Below are positions 54,142-64,000 of a DNA stretch of 64,000 nt, in pieces. The stretch spans positions 14,216,001 through 14,280,000 of the forward strand of contig OY754469.1 of NCBI GenBank assembly GCA_963575645.1. Direction: 5' to 3'. A program made the translations under genes and the position numbers. Source of the DNA: Xanthostigma xanthostigma (Eukaryota > Arthropoda > Insecta > Raphidioptera > Raphidiidae). Positions within the stretch are counted from its first letter, which is position 1. Every line of letters starts with the position of its first letter. The notes beneath the pieces were generated by a model. That model ran no database searches. It saw only the letters and a list, made by a program, of their open reading frames with translations, and was not told the origin of the DNA.

Positions 54142-57100
54142 GTAAGTCGATCGCTTTTTTATACAATAATAATGTCTAAATCTTATTAACGTCTGATTAG
54201 AACTCTTCAATAAATAAAATTATCGACCAATTTTTCAGACAATATATTAACCAAAAATATAAAATTAATACATTAACGTTTCATTAAAATATAATTCGCT
54301 TTTTATAGAATTTTTCAAAATTAATTATGATTGTCAAAATAATGAAAAAATAATAACAAACAATTCTTTATTAAGTAGTCATGGAAATAATTGTGAGTAC
54401 CTACAAAGAAAGAAAAATTATTAAAAACAAAAATTATTTCAAAATAATATTATATACAGGGTGAGTCAGACCACCCGTATCAGTCGTTTTTTTCGAAAAC
54501 GGTTAGTCGTAGAGAGTTGTGTCAAAAATCTGTATTATAAAAGCCCTAATGAAGAATCGAATGGTAATATTTTTTCCCCCCGGAAAGGTCGGCTTCCCTG
54601 TTAGTTTGCTCCGGAATGTTCAGAACTCCGGAATGTTAAATGGCACGATAGGTCAAAAGTGGTATAGTTGAAAAGATCTTTAAAAAATAAGCAAGTTTTG
54701 TAGGACATCTTTTTTTTGTTACTGCAACCCCTGTTAAATAATATTCGTTTGAAATTATTAAATTAACATGTCAGAATAACAAACTTAATTTTAAAAGTCG
54801 GCATTTAAATTTTCTGTATCTAATTGAGCATTGAGAGAATTTGTTTTGATTTTATATGTAACATTTCCGAAATATTTCTTTTAAAAAAATTAGTTTCATT
54901 ATCTAAAATTTTAATATTATCCCAATTAATTTTGTGGTCAAGTTCTAATTTGTGTTTAGTTATTACATTATGTTTGTCAGGGATTAATTTGTGATTATTT
55001 TGATGTTCTTTTATTCTTGTTTTAAGAGCTCTTTTTGTTTGACCAATATAATTCTTAGCACAATTTTCACAATTAATTTTATATACAACATTATGCTTTT
55101 GAAATTTAATAATTTTATCTTTTCCCTTTTTAATAATTTTATCAAGTTTATTATTAACATTAAAAACAGTTTTTATATTTAAATTTTTAAGAAATGAACT
55201 AAATTTAATTATTTTTATATTTTTTAGATCAATTCTGAAGAAGGTCCAAATCCGGATTGAAACGTTAATGTATTGATTTTATATTTTTTGTTAATATATT
55301 GTCTGAAAAATTGGTCGATAATTTTATTTATTGAATAATAATGTCTACCAATAAATCATTTCCGATTTCTTAATTGTGCCAAGGAGTCGAAATTTGTTGT
55401 TACATCAATAAATATACAGTGTAAACTCTATATAGCGAACTTCTATTTAACGAAAAACTCCTTAAAACGTAGAAATTGTTAAGGTTTGTTTGGTTAAATT
55501 GCTAAGGTTTGTGCGGTTTACATGTTACTCGTATAATATTGGAACAATCTATATAGCGTAACAATCACTCCCAATAGCGAACCAATACATTATTATTTAG
55601 ATTTCAACAATGGGATTCTTCGAAGTGTATTCATTTGTTTGTTGTAATTGACGTGAAATTATTAGAAAAAAATGTGAGCCGTCGCGGGACGCCTGGCAGA
55701 TGTGAAACATCGACATTATTTTGTTAAAGTACCAGTTTCAATAATAATATTTTGTGACCCCTGTGATGATTGTTGGGTACTGAAATATTTATAAATTCAG
55801 TAAAACACAGGTTATGTGTACCGTAGTAAACAACACTGTATACCCTGTGGAGTATACACTAACTGTATATGTTACCGGCCAAACCCGATTTCAGGACAAA
55901 CTAGTTTGGCCTAGGCCAAACTAGTTCTACAAACCAGTTTGGCCTAGGCCAAACTAGTTTGTCCTAGTAAGAATAGTAGGCCAAACTAGTTTGTCCTGAA
56001 ATCGGGTTTGGCCGGTAACACATATATATATGTCGCCGGGATATTGTCAAACCCGTGATATTATAATTTCACTTAGTGAAATTATAATATCACGAATCTT
56101 TGTCAATCGTGATATTGTAATTTCACTAGTGAAATTACAAAATCACGGATTTGACAATATCCCGGCGACATATATATACCATCATAGAGCGTGGCGATGC
56201 GTCGCCACGTCAGAAATCTGGTTTTACGTGCACCTAAAGATGTTTCACATCAAAAAAATTATTTAACGAAGATGATCCCACTATATCCCAAGATATGATT
56301 AAAATACAGCGAAAGATACAATTAAAATATCTACTAGTATAGTAAAAAAAGCCAAACAAAGTTAACAGATTATAATTTTGTTAGGTATGTAATTTTTTTT
56401 CACTTAATTTAATCAAAATTAAAACCACTAATTCATAAAATTAGATATATTGTTTTTTTTCCTCTCCGTTCAACGAAAACTCTTTATATACCGCAATAAA
56501 ATTCTCGGTTTCTACAATTTCGCTATACCGGGTGTTTTTTTGAAAATTTTAAAAAACAGTTGAATAAAAAAAAAGTTCGGACGAAAGTTGTTGGGTCTCG
56601 AGGGGGAAATCGTTTTGATACAATAACCACCCCCACCACCTCATCCCTTAGCACAGTAGGGGGGCGGTACTTTTGTTTTCAAATGGGAACCCTCATTTTT
56701 AGCATCGATTTTTTTTGTATGTGAAAATGAATAACTTTTGTTTGAATTTTTTTTAAATTTAAATTTTAGTTTTTTGCTAATCACTATATAGTTAAGTACG
56801 CGGTGACAAAAGTGCCTTGCAACTCCCAAACGGATGATAAGCACGTTTTTGTATAGTTCGAGTGTCGTTCTCGAAATCCGTGTTGTCGAGTAGGGGTCTG
56901 GCGTCCGGCGTTGAGCGGCTATAGTATTTTTTCCGAATTTTGCCCAGCGGTTCCAAAAATCATTTCCCAAACGGATGAAAATTACTGGAGGGCATCTACG
57001 CAAACCCCCAATTACCGGAAAAATATTTTCATCCGATTTGATCCTTGCCGTAGCCTGCAGTACAATTAAATGGACCCAGACTCCGAAATGAAAAAAATCA

Positions 57101-60100
57101 TCAGCCGCATGCATGCAACCGGACTGATATGAATGGTTATTATTTATGTTATTAGAAAAAAAAGTTTTCATCCAAAATGCGCCTGGCTAAACTATGCCAA
57201 ATAACAAAAAACCCCGCCAGCGCGCGTGATTTTGATCCCGGAGTTCTCCGTAAATTTTCTGATAATATGTGGCTATACATATATACTTTGGTATCAATCG
57301 GCCTATATAATAACCAAATTTAATTCACGAGCAAAGCGAGTCAAACGCTAGTAAAGAGATACTAGCTAATTTGTAGATGAAGTATGCGCTTGGAGCGTTC
57401 ACACGGTCCAAAAGTCGGAGTGTTCCCTTCATAATCGTCAAATCAGAGGAAAATAGTCTCATCAATGTTTAGGACAATAATACACAATTTGATTGTAATC
57501 GGCCTTTCCACATTAAAGATTGAACATTCAGATCCTGCAGTTTCCCGTGATAATTAATATATCGGAGCATTATTATGGATGATCTGGACTTGACCGCAAC
57601 AAATTTGGATGAAAATAATTTTTCGATGTTCTGTAGGTGTCAAAGAACCTGTGGGCAAATTTTCATCCATTTGGGAATTACTTTATCAAATTTGGCCCAT
57701 TTAAATTTTGGAAAATTGTTACAAAGCGATCGCGATACATAGAGCAAAAAAAATTTTTTTACATATTCTCAGACACGAACTATATCTCCCTGCCAAATTT
57801 CAAGTTCAAATGAGGAAATTTTTTCCCCCCCTTTTTTCCATTTTTTTTAGAGCTTCTGGAAGAGCTCTTTGCAAATATCAAATCGGATGAAAATATTTTT
57901 CCGGTAATTGGGGGTTTGCGTAGATGCCCTCCAGTAATTTTCATCCGTTTGGGAAATGATTTTTGGAACCGCTGGGCAAAATTCGGAAAAAATACTATAG
58001 CCGCTCAACGCCGGACGCCAGACCCCTACTCGACAACACGGATTTCGAGAACGACACTCGAACTATACAAAAACGTGCTTATCATCCGTTTCGGAGTTGC
58101 AAGGCACTTTTGTCACCGCGTACCTAACTAATAATAATGATTTTTTTTAATTGGTAAAAAACTTCGAGCCGAATTCGTTACCATGGAGCGTTTTCTCGGG
58201 AGCCTGCTGATTCTTCAATGTGTTATCTGCGGTCATTATTAGCGATTAGCAAAAAAACTAAAAGTTAAATTAAAAAAAATCAGACAAAAGATATTCATTT
58301 TCGCATACAAAAAAAATCGATGTTAAAAATGGGGGTTACCATTTAAAAACAAAAGTCACCGCCCCCTCTGTTAAGGAGTGCGGTGGTGGGGGTGGTTATT
58401 GTGTCCAAACGATTTCCCCCTCGAAACCCAACAACTTTCGTTCGAACTTTTTTTTTATTCAACCCGTTGTTTTTAAAGAAAAACATCCAAAGTTTTCAAA
58501 AAAACACCTGGTATAGAGTTTACACGGTATATTTAAAATCCGGTAATAATAAATAAACTGGTTTTATATTATAGAAGATCGTGTTACATTGATTTGATCT
58601 CTCTTCATTGACAAAAATTTAATGGAACTGATGATATTATTTTTTATTTTTTTAAATACTATATTTGACGGTATTAAAATTTCAAACTGCCTCAAGATCT
58701 TTTTTTGCAAATAAATTTTGCAAAGCTTGGGTAGACCCCACTACCCTTCAGCCAGGTCTTCGATTTTGTGTTCAGACATTACAAAAGAAGTGTCACACAA
58801 ATTTTCACGCTGCCTAATGCCGAAAAATGTTTGATAAAACTAGAGATTTACTGTTTCAACTAGCCTTCACTTGCGGCTTTCGGTTTTTTATTTAATATTG
58901 TTAAGCCTCCTTTGATACAATATATCACATTCCTTAATATCCTTTATAAAACGTGACAATCACATTATTACTGTTGGATTTTTAAAAGAAGACCGGTCTA
59001 TGGAATGTAGTCCTATGACCTTATTGCAGAAGAGCGCACATGTATTTTATATTAGTAAAAGGTAATGATCCTGGAACCGCTTCTATGCAATAAGGGAGTC
59101 CAGTCGACCAAACGTGTCGCAATTGTCGTACCGCGATAATTGTACTATTGCCATAGCTGTACGACTACACAGCGACACTTGCTAACAGTACAAAAAAATC
59201 ATACACCAGACAGTACATAGGTGTGCGTTCACGGACTAAGTTGAGGGGTGTTGTCTGAATATCATCAAAATGGAAAGTAAAAAGGGAAAAACAGTTAGAA
59301 GTGGCGCTAGGGAGCTCATAGCGAATGTAATTAAAATGTGCGAGTTAGAGGCTCAAAATAATGCCTTAAAATTTAAAGCTATACATTGTTTGCATGCCTT
59401 GCTATGCGCCGCCTATGAATTCCGATAATTTGGGAACACATCAACGACTTCTTGCCCTTTCCCCACCGGTCTTCTTTCGCCGATCGCACAGTATTTGTAT
59501 TGATTTAATTATGCGGACACAAACTTCATTGTTAATAATTTTAGCACTTAACGTTGACAAAAATTACCTCATCTTTATAAATAACATAATTGTTTTCACA
59601 TTTGCGTGAAAAATGTCAGTTGAAATCGACAATTATAAAAAGATTATAAACAATATAACACCATTGTTTTAATTTCTTTGTTTTCGTTTCGTTTTTTAAT
59701 CTATATATCCCACATTTTTTAATTTGAAATGTTATCATAATCTTATACTCTTCAACACATAATTAATCATTTAAAAATAGACAACGATACTTTTGTTTAA
59801 TTGTTGTTGGAAACCTACATTTTAAATTCGCAACCTTAAAATAGATCGATTGGTTTTTTATAGCCAGACGAGGCCACGAGAGATAGTGTTCTAGAGGTTC
59901 ATTCACAAGACATTTCAACTTATATTGCCAATATTGATTTAACTTCGTTAATTTATCAGCGTTGCCATATTATTGCTTGATGGACTACGATACAATCACT
60001 GATGTCTCTGTGAACAATTTCACAGGATAATGTCCTAATTCAGATATTAACAGTGCTGACATGTAGGTGTTAGCGAATTGATGTTTCAACAAGTAGATTT

Positions 60101-63100
60101 TTTTTAATATTATCCGAGTCAGAACATTTTTTTTATAATCTGCGTCCTGTTAGTACTCAGTCTAATATGATGATGGATTAATGACAAGAGTGTGACGTCG
60201 CCCAATGGCGGCACTCAACGCACTTCACTTAATTTAACTGGTAGGTCGATTACGATGGTGTCTTTTTAGTCTTTGTTTTGTTGTACTATTATCTGATAAT
60301 TTATGGCAAGCTGATTGGGCTGGTTCTGCAGTCTATCCTGATATCTGGTGCTGAGGCGTCGGATTTCTTCTTTGACAGCTGATGTTATTAGGTTATGGTG
60401 AAGGGTGTCGTTGGTAACGTACCATGATGCAATGATGGAACTTCTATCATGCACAGTGTGGTTGACTGAAACCGCTGAATTGTGGCAAAGCTTGATTTAC
60501 TGACTGCACCCCGTAATAGGCATGATGACAGTATAAAAGAATCAAAGAATAAATGGTTTAGAAAAATATATGTTGAAAGGATTCTAAAAAATGACCCAGT
60601 GTAAATATAAACTCTCCATGGTAGACAATGAATGAATAAGTTAGGGGTTATGGTTTAATACCCTGTTAATGCACGTCATCCTAAGATAATTTTTGTGCTT
60701 CCTCTTGTCCTGGATCTACTCCTCCAATAGTTTACATCTCCTCATGAAGTCCAGAAGATTGGTGACTAGATTGTCCTGACGAATTACTCCGCTCTCATCA
60801 ATGTATCCAAAGATGGTTGTTCTCTTGTAGGCTAGGGCCTCACATTCGAACAGTAAATGGTTTGCTGTTTTGTCCTCCATTTCGCGAAATCTATACTGTG
60901 TCGATTCCTGGCGCATCCCCATTGTGTGTAGATGCTTTCTCAGGAGTGCATAACCGGTTAAGAGCCCAACCACTTTCCTGAGTTTAGATATTATACTGAG
61001 TTTGAATGATATATAGTGACAAAGTTAGGAGCATGTACAATAATAAATTTATAAACACCGAGCGTTTGTAATGTAAATCAGCTCAGTTAAAATTTATTGT
61101 ATTTTTTTATCCTATAGTAGTGGACGTTCATCATCAGTGAATAATAACAAATCGGACAAGATCAAAGTAATCATAGACACTGATGCGGGGTCAGACGACG
61201 CGGTGGCTATCATCGTGGCCGTTCACGAGATGATGAAACGAGACGACGTCGAAATCATCGCCATAACTTGTGTGGCTGGAAACACGGAATTGGCCAACGT
61301 GGAGATCAACGTGTTGAAAACGCTTCACACAATCAACGCAACGCATGTAAGTTATTACTATTAAATATTAATGGAAATCGATTGCAAAGACATGCGCGGC
61401 TAATACTTGATATTAAAATATTTTTTATTTATAGATCCCCGTGTACGCAGGCGCCAATGGATCTTTGATAATAACTCCTCCGCCAGAGAATTATTTTGGA
61501 TTCGATGGTTTTGGCGACTTTGACTATCCAAACCCGCCGTCGAGAGAGGAAATTCAAAAGGAACTTGCCGTTTTTACTATTTTGAAGCTCGTCAAAAAAT
61601 ATCCAAGTAAAAAGTATATTGTATAACACTTATATAATGACCACTTTCAACAACAAAATGTGACGATCCAAAGGTGCCCGACATGGACAACTCAGTCCAG
61701 AATAACTCCGATCAGAACAACTCGCTCAAAATAACTTAGGTTAAAATAACTTTTGTCCAAATCGACTCGGCGGAAAAAGAACTCGGCTCAAAACAACTCC
61801 AGGCAAAATCAACTTCGGACGAAATAACCCCGGTTACAATGACTTGTTTATAAGTGAATTTGAGACTACAACTTAAAACTCACATTTTCATGAAGATTGT
61901 AAACCATCGCTTTTTTTATAAAGGGGTATGCGAATTGTCTCGCAGTGAAACGGGAAGGAGCAAATGTGGAGTTTTTAAAAAAACAATTCCGAGGTGAACG
62001 ATAAACGGGTATGCGAATTGTAATTCCGGGGTGAACGATAAAGGGGTATGCGAATTGTCTCGCAGTGAAACGGGAAGGGGCAAATGTGGAGTTTTGAAAA
62101 AAACAATTCCGGGGTGAACGATAAACGGGTATGCGAATTGTAATTTAAATGAAAATAATTTGAAATTCGATTGAATGTAATATTGTGTAATGAGTTGAAA
62201 TTATTATTGATGTGTTTGTGCTCTGAGTTGTTTCATCTGGAGATGTTTTGCCCGGAGTCGTTTTGGTACTGAGTTGTTTTGGTCCTGAGTCGTTTCGTCC
62301 AGAGTTGTTTTGTTCAGAGTTGTAAAAAGCAAAGTTGTTTGGTCCGAGTTATTATGACCTAGCACCGATCCAAATCTACAATTAAATAACCCAATGACTT
62401 TTGATAGACTCCAATCACGATTTACATACTGTACAAGTATGTTTTTTTAACATACTAGCTATACCCGGCCACGCGTTGCAGTAGCTCAATCTGGTTTGCG
62501 CGTGTTGCCGTAAAATATTTAGTCTAGCGTGTGTTGTTTTAACGTCCAACAGATGGTGCTGTTTAAAAACAGCATGTTTTCACCTGCTACAGGTGCAACA
62601 TCTAGGTATATAATAAGTATATTCGAATGCAACGTTTTGTCAAAAAGTTCAAAGCAGTCGGTGAAGAATAATCGAAGATTTAAGATTTTGAACAACCATT
62701 TACATTTTTATTTATATAGATTTCATTGTTCTATCCAGGTGAAATAACAATTTTGGCATTGGGACCGATGACTAACCTCGCTTTAGCGACCCGGTTAGAG
62801 CCAAAGTTTCTGAACCTTGTGAAGGATATTTACACGCTAGGTGACTGGATCAATCAAACATCCACATCGCCAACATTTAACTTCGGCACTGACGCCGAAT
62901 CGGCGTTCATTGTGTTTAACTCGACCGATGACCGTGCCAAAGGTGTCCTCAACTATTTGCCGAAAGAAGCCAGATACGAAACCGCGATCGACAAGGTGAG
63001 TTCCAAACGAAGAGATTTTTTTTGCCACGATTTTGCATAACCCACTTTGGAGCACCATGAATGTTTCATGAAAACTCAAAAATATCATATATATTAATAC

Positions 63101-64000
63101 GCGAAGGTTTAAGATGTTTGCCTCCCTTTTTAGAAAAAAAAACTCACAATTTCTCCACATAAATTATATATCATTTTACAGATAATTGCTTGGTCTACTG
63201 ACATCGACAACTAAAAAATTTATTATTGCTTTTGTTTTTGTAAATTAATTAAAATACAGCAACGCTGAACAACGTCTGCCATCTAACGGCTTTAATTTTG
63301 AAACAACGTCAACACTTCGATCTGTCATCTGACCTTCATATTGCAGTAATACAACAGACACAATACTGCATACTGCCATCTAACGGCTTTAATTTTGAAA
63401 CAGCGAGCAACGCTGCATGATGCCATCTGACGGCTTAGCTCAACGCTTTTGCTACTTGCGCCTCTATATGACAATTTTAGTAAAATATTTCTTCGATTGG
63501 TTATCTGAGCTTCATATTGTAATACAACAAAAAGAAGAACGTTATAAGCAGTGTGCAAAATTAGAAACGAATTGAATGCCTGCAATCATATTTAAAAAAT
63601 AATATTGTAAAGTGATAATTATTATACTTATTTAGTGTGAATAATTCGCACAGGTCACTCTAGTATTCATAAATACAGTTAAAGCAATCTGGCTAATACA
63701 TGGTAATACGTGCTAATATCAAAGCAAAAGTTTGATTGGCTGTATGCTATACGAAAGCGCCGAAATTTTGAAAAAAAAGATTTAAAAACAAGAAAAATGA
63801 AGTGAACATTTTCGCTATTATGCCAAAAACTACGCAAGTTAAAACTTGGTACTAAAACAGTTTTTCTCGTTTGCTTCTGAACTAATAGCTATGAGTAAAT
63901 TCTATGAGACGTCCCAACATGTTACTAAAACAGTTTTGTACAAAATATAAAAGCTGTCATATAGCGTAAGTTGGACCAAGCAAGACACATTTACAAAATT
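54071..64000 (+). CDS. NH3: secreted nucleoside hydrolase paralogue, probably impaired; last exon off the window
   Basis: Exons seen are 54071-54141, 61118-61346, 61435-61606 and 62739-62995, with phases 2, 0, 1, 0 as in NH1 and NH2. Exon 1 gives a signal peptide (MKETIFVILYVGFAFLFPAP). DTDAGSDDA is at residues 44-52 and PMTN with T169 is intact. The exon 4 loop is changed: LGDWINQTSTSPTFNFGTDA replaces the LGG...N.....EFN..MDPEA seen in NH1 and NH2. It is three residues shorter and lacks the conserved Glu and probably the first Asn. The expected fifth exon (with the last active-site Asp) is not found before the edge. A possible tiny alternative exon at 63182-63214 would end the protein after 10 residues. 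Intron 1 is about 7 kb and holds nested transposons; intron 2 is only 88 bases. Confidence 0.85.
54209..55340 (-). mobile_element. Penelope-like element fragment with inverted end segments
   Basis: AATAAATAAAATTATCGACC at 54209 is repeated in inverse orientation at about 55310-55337, and ACATTAACGTTTC likewise. Between them on the minus strand is a GIY-YIG endonuclease frame. Penelope-like elements often carry such inverted terminal segments. In NH3 intron 1. A copy of the end segment is near 17120. Confidence 0.65.
54820..55240 (-). pseudogene. Penelope-like GIY-YIG endonuclease domain
   Basis: The frame contains HNVVYKINCENCAKNYIGQT, then RALKTRIKEHQNNHK and ITKHKLELDHKINWDNIKIL. These show the two Tyr blocks, the Arg and the following EH of GIY-YIG nucleases. 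A 1-base shift near the 3' end moves the typical LNAQLDTENLN tail out of frame. The reverse transcriptase part is absent. Confidence 0.75.
55871..56019. repeat. Palindromic element, GTTAC ends and ACTAGT cores (short)
   Basis: Outer arms GTTACCGGCCAAACCCGATT and the exact inverse AATCGGGTTTGGCCGGTAAC. Inside, AGGCCAAACTAGTT and AACTAGTTTGGCCT blocks alternate and can pair in several ways. It shares GTTAC ends and ACTAGT cores with 27221-27965. Confidence 0.78.
56023..56178. repeat. T-shaped palindromic element, copy 2
   Basis: Outer stem TATGTCGCCGGGATATTG paired with CAATATCCCGGCGACATA; two inner hairpins CGTGATATT...AATATCACG as in copy 1 (21108-21255). The two outer arms both carry the same C-to-G paired change relative to copy 1 (CACC/GGTG versus CGCC/GGCG), so stem pairing is kept. 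It abuts 55871-56019. Confidence 0.8.
56528..58511. mobile_element. 2-kb foldback element
   Basis: CCGGGTGTTTTTTTGAAAA and TTTTCAAAAAAACACCTGG are the ends, flanked by TA. The arms are 500-600 bases (for example GATGCCCTCCAGTAATTTTC at 57936 and its inverse near 56978). The 176-aa and 71-aa frames on opposite strands are mirror translations of the arms, so they are not genes. Confidence 0.78.
58590..58800. repeat. Arm of the foldback family at 15133-15805
   Basis: CCCCACTACCCTTCAGCCAG, followed by GTCTTCGATTTTGTGTTCAG, matches the inverse of 15140-15190 and the right arm at about 15770. Confidence 0.5.
59270..59428 (+). pseudogene. Possible transposase N-terminus (HTH, IS630/Tc1-like)
   Basis: A 52-codon frame, MESKKGKTVRSGARELIANV then IKMCELEAQNNALKF, resembles the start of insect DDE transposases with an N-terminal helix-turn-helix region. 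It is followed by a stop and no catalytic domain. Recognition is weak. Confidence 0.35.
59429..60265. other. Intronic stretch, no gene seen
   Basis: AT-rich part of NH3 intron 1 without a recognised element. Confidence 0.4.
60266..60454 (-). pseudogene. Non-LTR retrotransposon ORF2 C-terminal fragment (Jockey-like)
   Basis: The frame has ASWYVTNDTLHHNLI, then VKEEIRRLSTRYQDRL and QNQPNQLA. This corresponds to the region after the reverse transcriptase domain in Jockey-clade elements (PWYVRN.TLH.DL pattern). No RT domain is present. Confidence 0.6.
60640..60990 (-). pseudogene. Non-LTR retrotransposon C-terminal tail
   Basis: 60973-60716 reads GLLTGYALLRKHLHTMGM, then NHLLFECEALAYKRTTIFG and LLDFMRRCKLLEE. 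It matches the conserved tail after RNase H in many insect non-LTR elements (LTGHG.L..HL..MG...C). The first Cys of the usual C...C...H...C motif appears replaced (STQYRFRE). The 3' end is shared with 12345-12460. Confidence 0.6.
61118..61346 (+). CDS. NH3 exon 2 (DTDAGSDDA motif)
   Basis: Acceptor TTTTTATCCTATAG, donor GTAAGTTA, 229 bases. It encodes SGRSSSVNNNKSDKI, KVIIDTDAGSDDAVAIIVAV and AITCVAGNTELANVEINVLK. Confidence 0.9.
61435..61606 (+). CDS. NH3 exon 3
   Basis: Acceptor TTTTATTTATAG, donor GTAAAAAG, 172 bases, the same length as NH2 exon 3. It encodes IPVYAGANGSLIITPP, YFGFDGFGDFDYPNPPSREE and FTILKLVKKYP. Confidence 0.9.
61673..62366. mobile_element. Element with iterated subterminal AACTC/GAGTT motifs
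   Basis: GGTGC at the left and GCACC at the right, with GATCCAAA as an exact 8-bp duplication (61665-61672 and 62367-62374). The left 180 bases are a run of degenerate ~21-base units around AAAACAACTC; the right 160 bases are the inverse (GAGTTGTTTTG). The centre contains a 120-base tandem duplication (AAGGGGTATGCGAATTGTCT at 61921 and 62041). It lies in NH3 intron 3. Probably hAT-like. Confidence 0.75.
62456..62720. mobile_element. Helitron-like fragment
   Basis: ACTAGCTATACCCGGCCACG and TTTAACGTCCAACAGATGGT resemble inverted Helitron-type 3' ends. Located between the iterated-motif element and NH3 exon 4. Confidence 0.4.
62739..62995 (+). CDS. NH3 exon 4 (altered substrate loop)
   Basis: Acceptor TTGTTCTATCCAG, donor GTGAGTTC, 257 bases. 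It encodes EITILALGPMTNLALATRLE, YTLGDWINQTSTSPTFNFGT and DAESAFIVFNSTDD. NQT, NST and similar sites could be glycosylated. Confidence 0.9.
63215..64000. other. Right-edge stretch with short repeats
   Basis: TGCCATCTAACGGCTTTAAT occurs twice (about 63279 and 63378) with a third diverged copy near 63421. From about 63810 the sequence matches 52335-52530. NH3 exon 5 was not recognised here. Confidence 0.45.

Larger units (their letters stand above)
55427..58527. mobile_element. Pogo-like element with three nested insertions
   Basis: CAGTGTAAACTCTATATAGC at the left and TATAGAGTTTACACGG at the right, each next to TA. Inside lie two palindromic elements (55871-56019 and 56023-56178) and a 2-kb foldback (56528-58511) inserted close to the right end. 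Own sequence includes GCGAACTTCTATTTAACG, related to 42954-43410. Confidence 0.65.

Noticed and set aside
56641-57171. 176-aa minus-strand ORF
   Set aside because: The same peptide is encoded in mirror image at 57916-58131 because both are arms of one foldback element; no domain.

Overview
This is an AT-rich animal window, most probably from an insect. The evidence is three nucleoside-hydrolase genes of insect type, a CTIF/PAIP1-like MIF4G gene, short exons with clean GT-AG splice sites, and a very dense load of typical arthropod transposons (Helitron-like, hAT, pogo, Harbinger-like, DIRS, Penelope-like, P-like/THAP, non-LTR fragments, foldback elements). I cannot name the species.

Layout. 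1-8.3 kb is gene-free: four copies of a Helitron-like element carrying ~155-bp tandem repeats, two of them in a ~1.55-kb tandem duplication, plus a hAT MITE and a Harbinger-like MITE. 8.37-18.16 kb (minus strand) holds seven spliced exons of a MIF4G-domain translation factor resembling CTIF/PAIP1; its N-terminal exon(s), if any, were not found. From 21.9 kb to the right edge (plus strand) lies a tandem array of three nucleoside hydrolase paralogues: NH1 (21871-30639, 369 aa, complete), NH2 (34752-41233, 350 aa, complete) and NH3 (54071 to beyond the edge). I reconstructed them from splice sites. All three share the intron phase pattern 2-0-1-0, so they descend from one gene by tandem duplication. 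Each has its own leader exon: a transmembrane anchor in NH1 and signal peptides in NH2 and NH3. NH1 and NH2 keep the DTDxGxDDA metal and ribose site and the N-E-N substrate loop; NH3 keeps DTDAGSDDA but has lost the loop residues.

The introns and spacers are filled by nested transposons. The clearest nests are: a 5.6-kb DIRS retrotransposon (with an internal array of ~126-bp palindromic repeats) inside a hAT element with an 8-bp duplication; a hAT element inside a Helitron that also carries a tRNA-Lys-like segment; a hAT element inside one arm of a foldback; and a pogo-like element that received two palindromic elements and a 2-kb foldback. Two small palindromic families fold on paper as a long outer stem with two inner hairpins, a T-shaped layout I cannot assign to a known transposon family.

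Functionally, the array suggests purine/pyrimidine nucleoside salvage or extracellular nucleoside breakdown, with one membrane-anchored and two secreted forms. That split is inferred from the leader exons. Everything here is read by eye; no alignment or database search was run.
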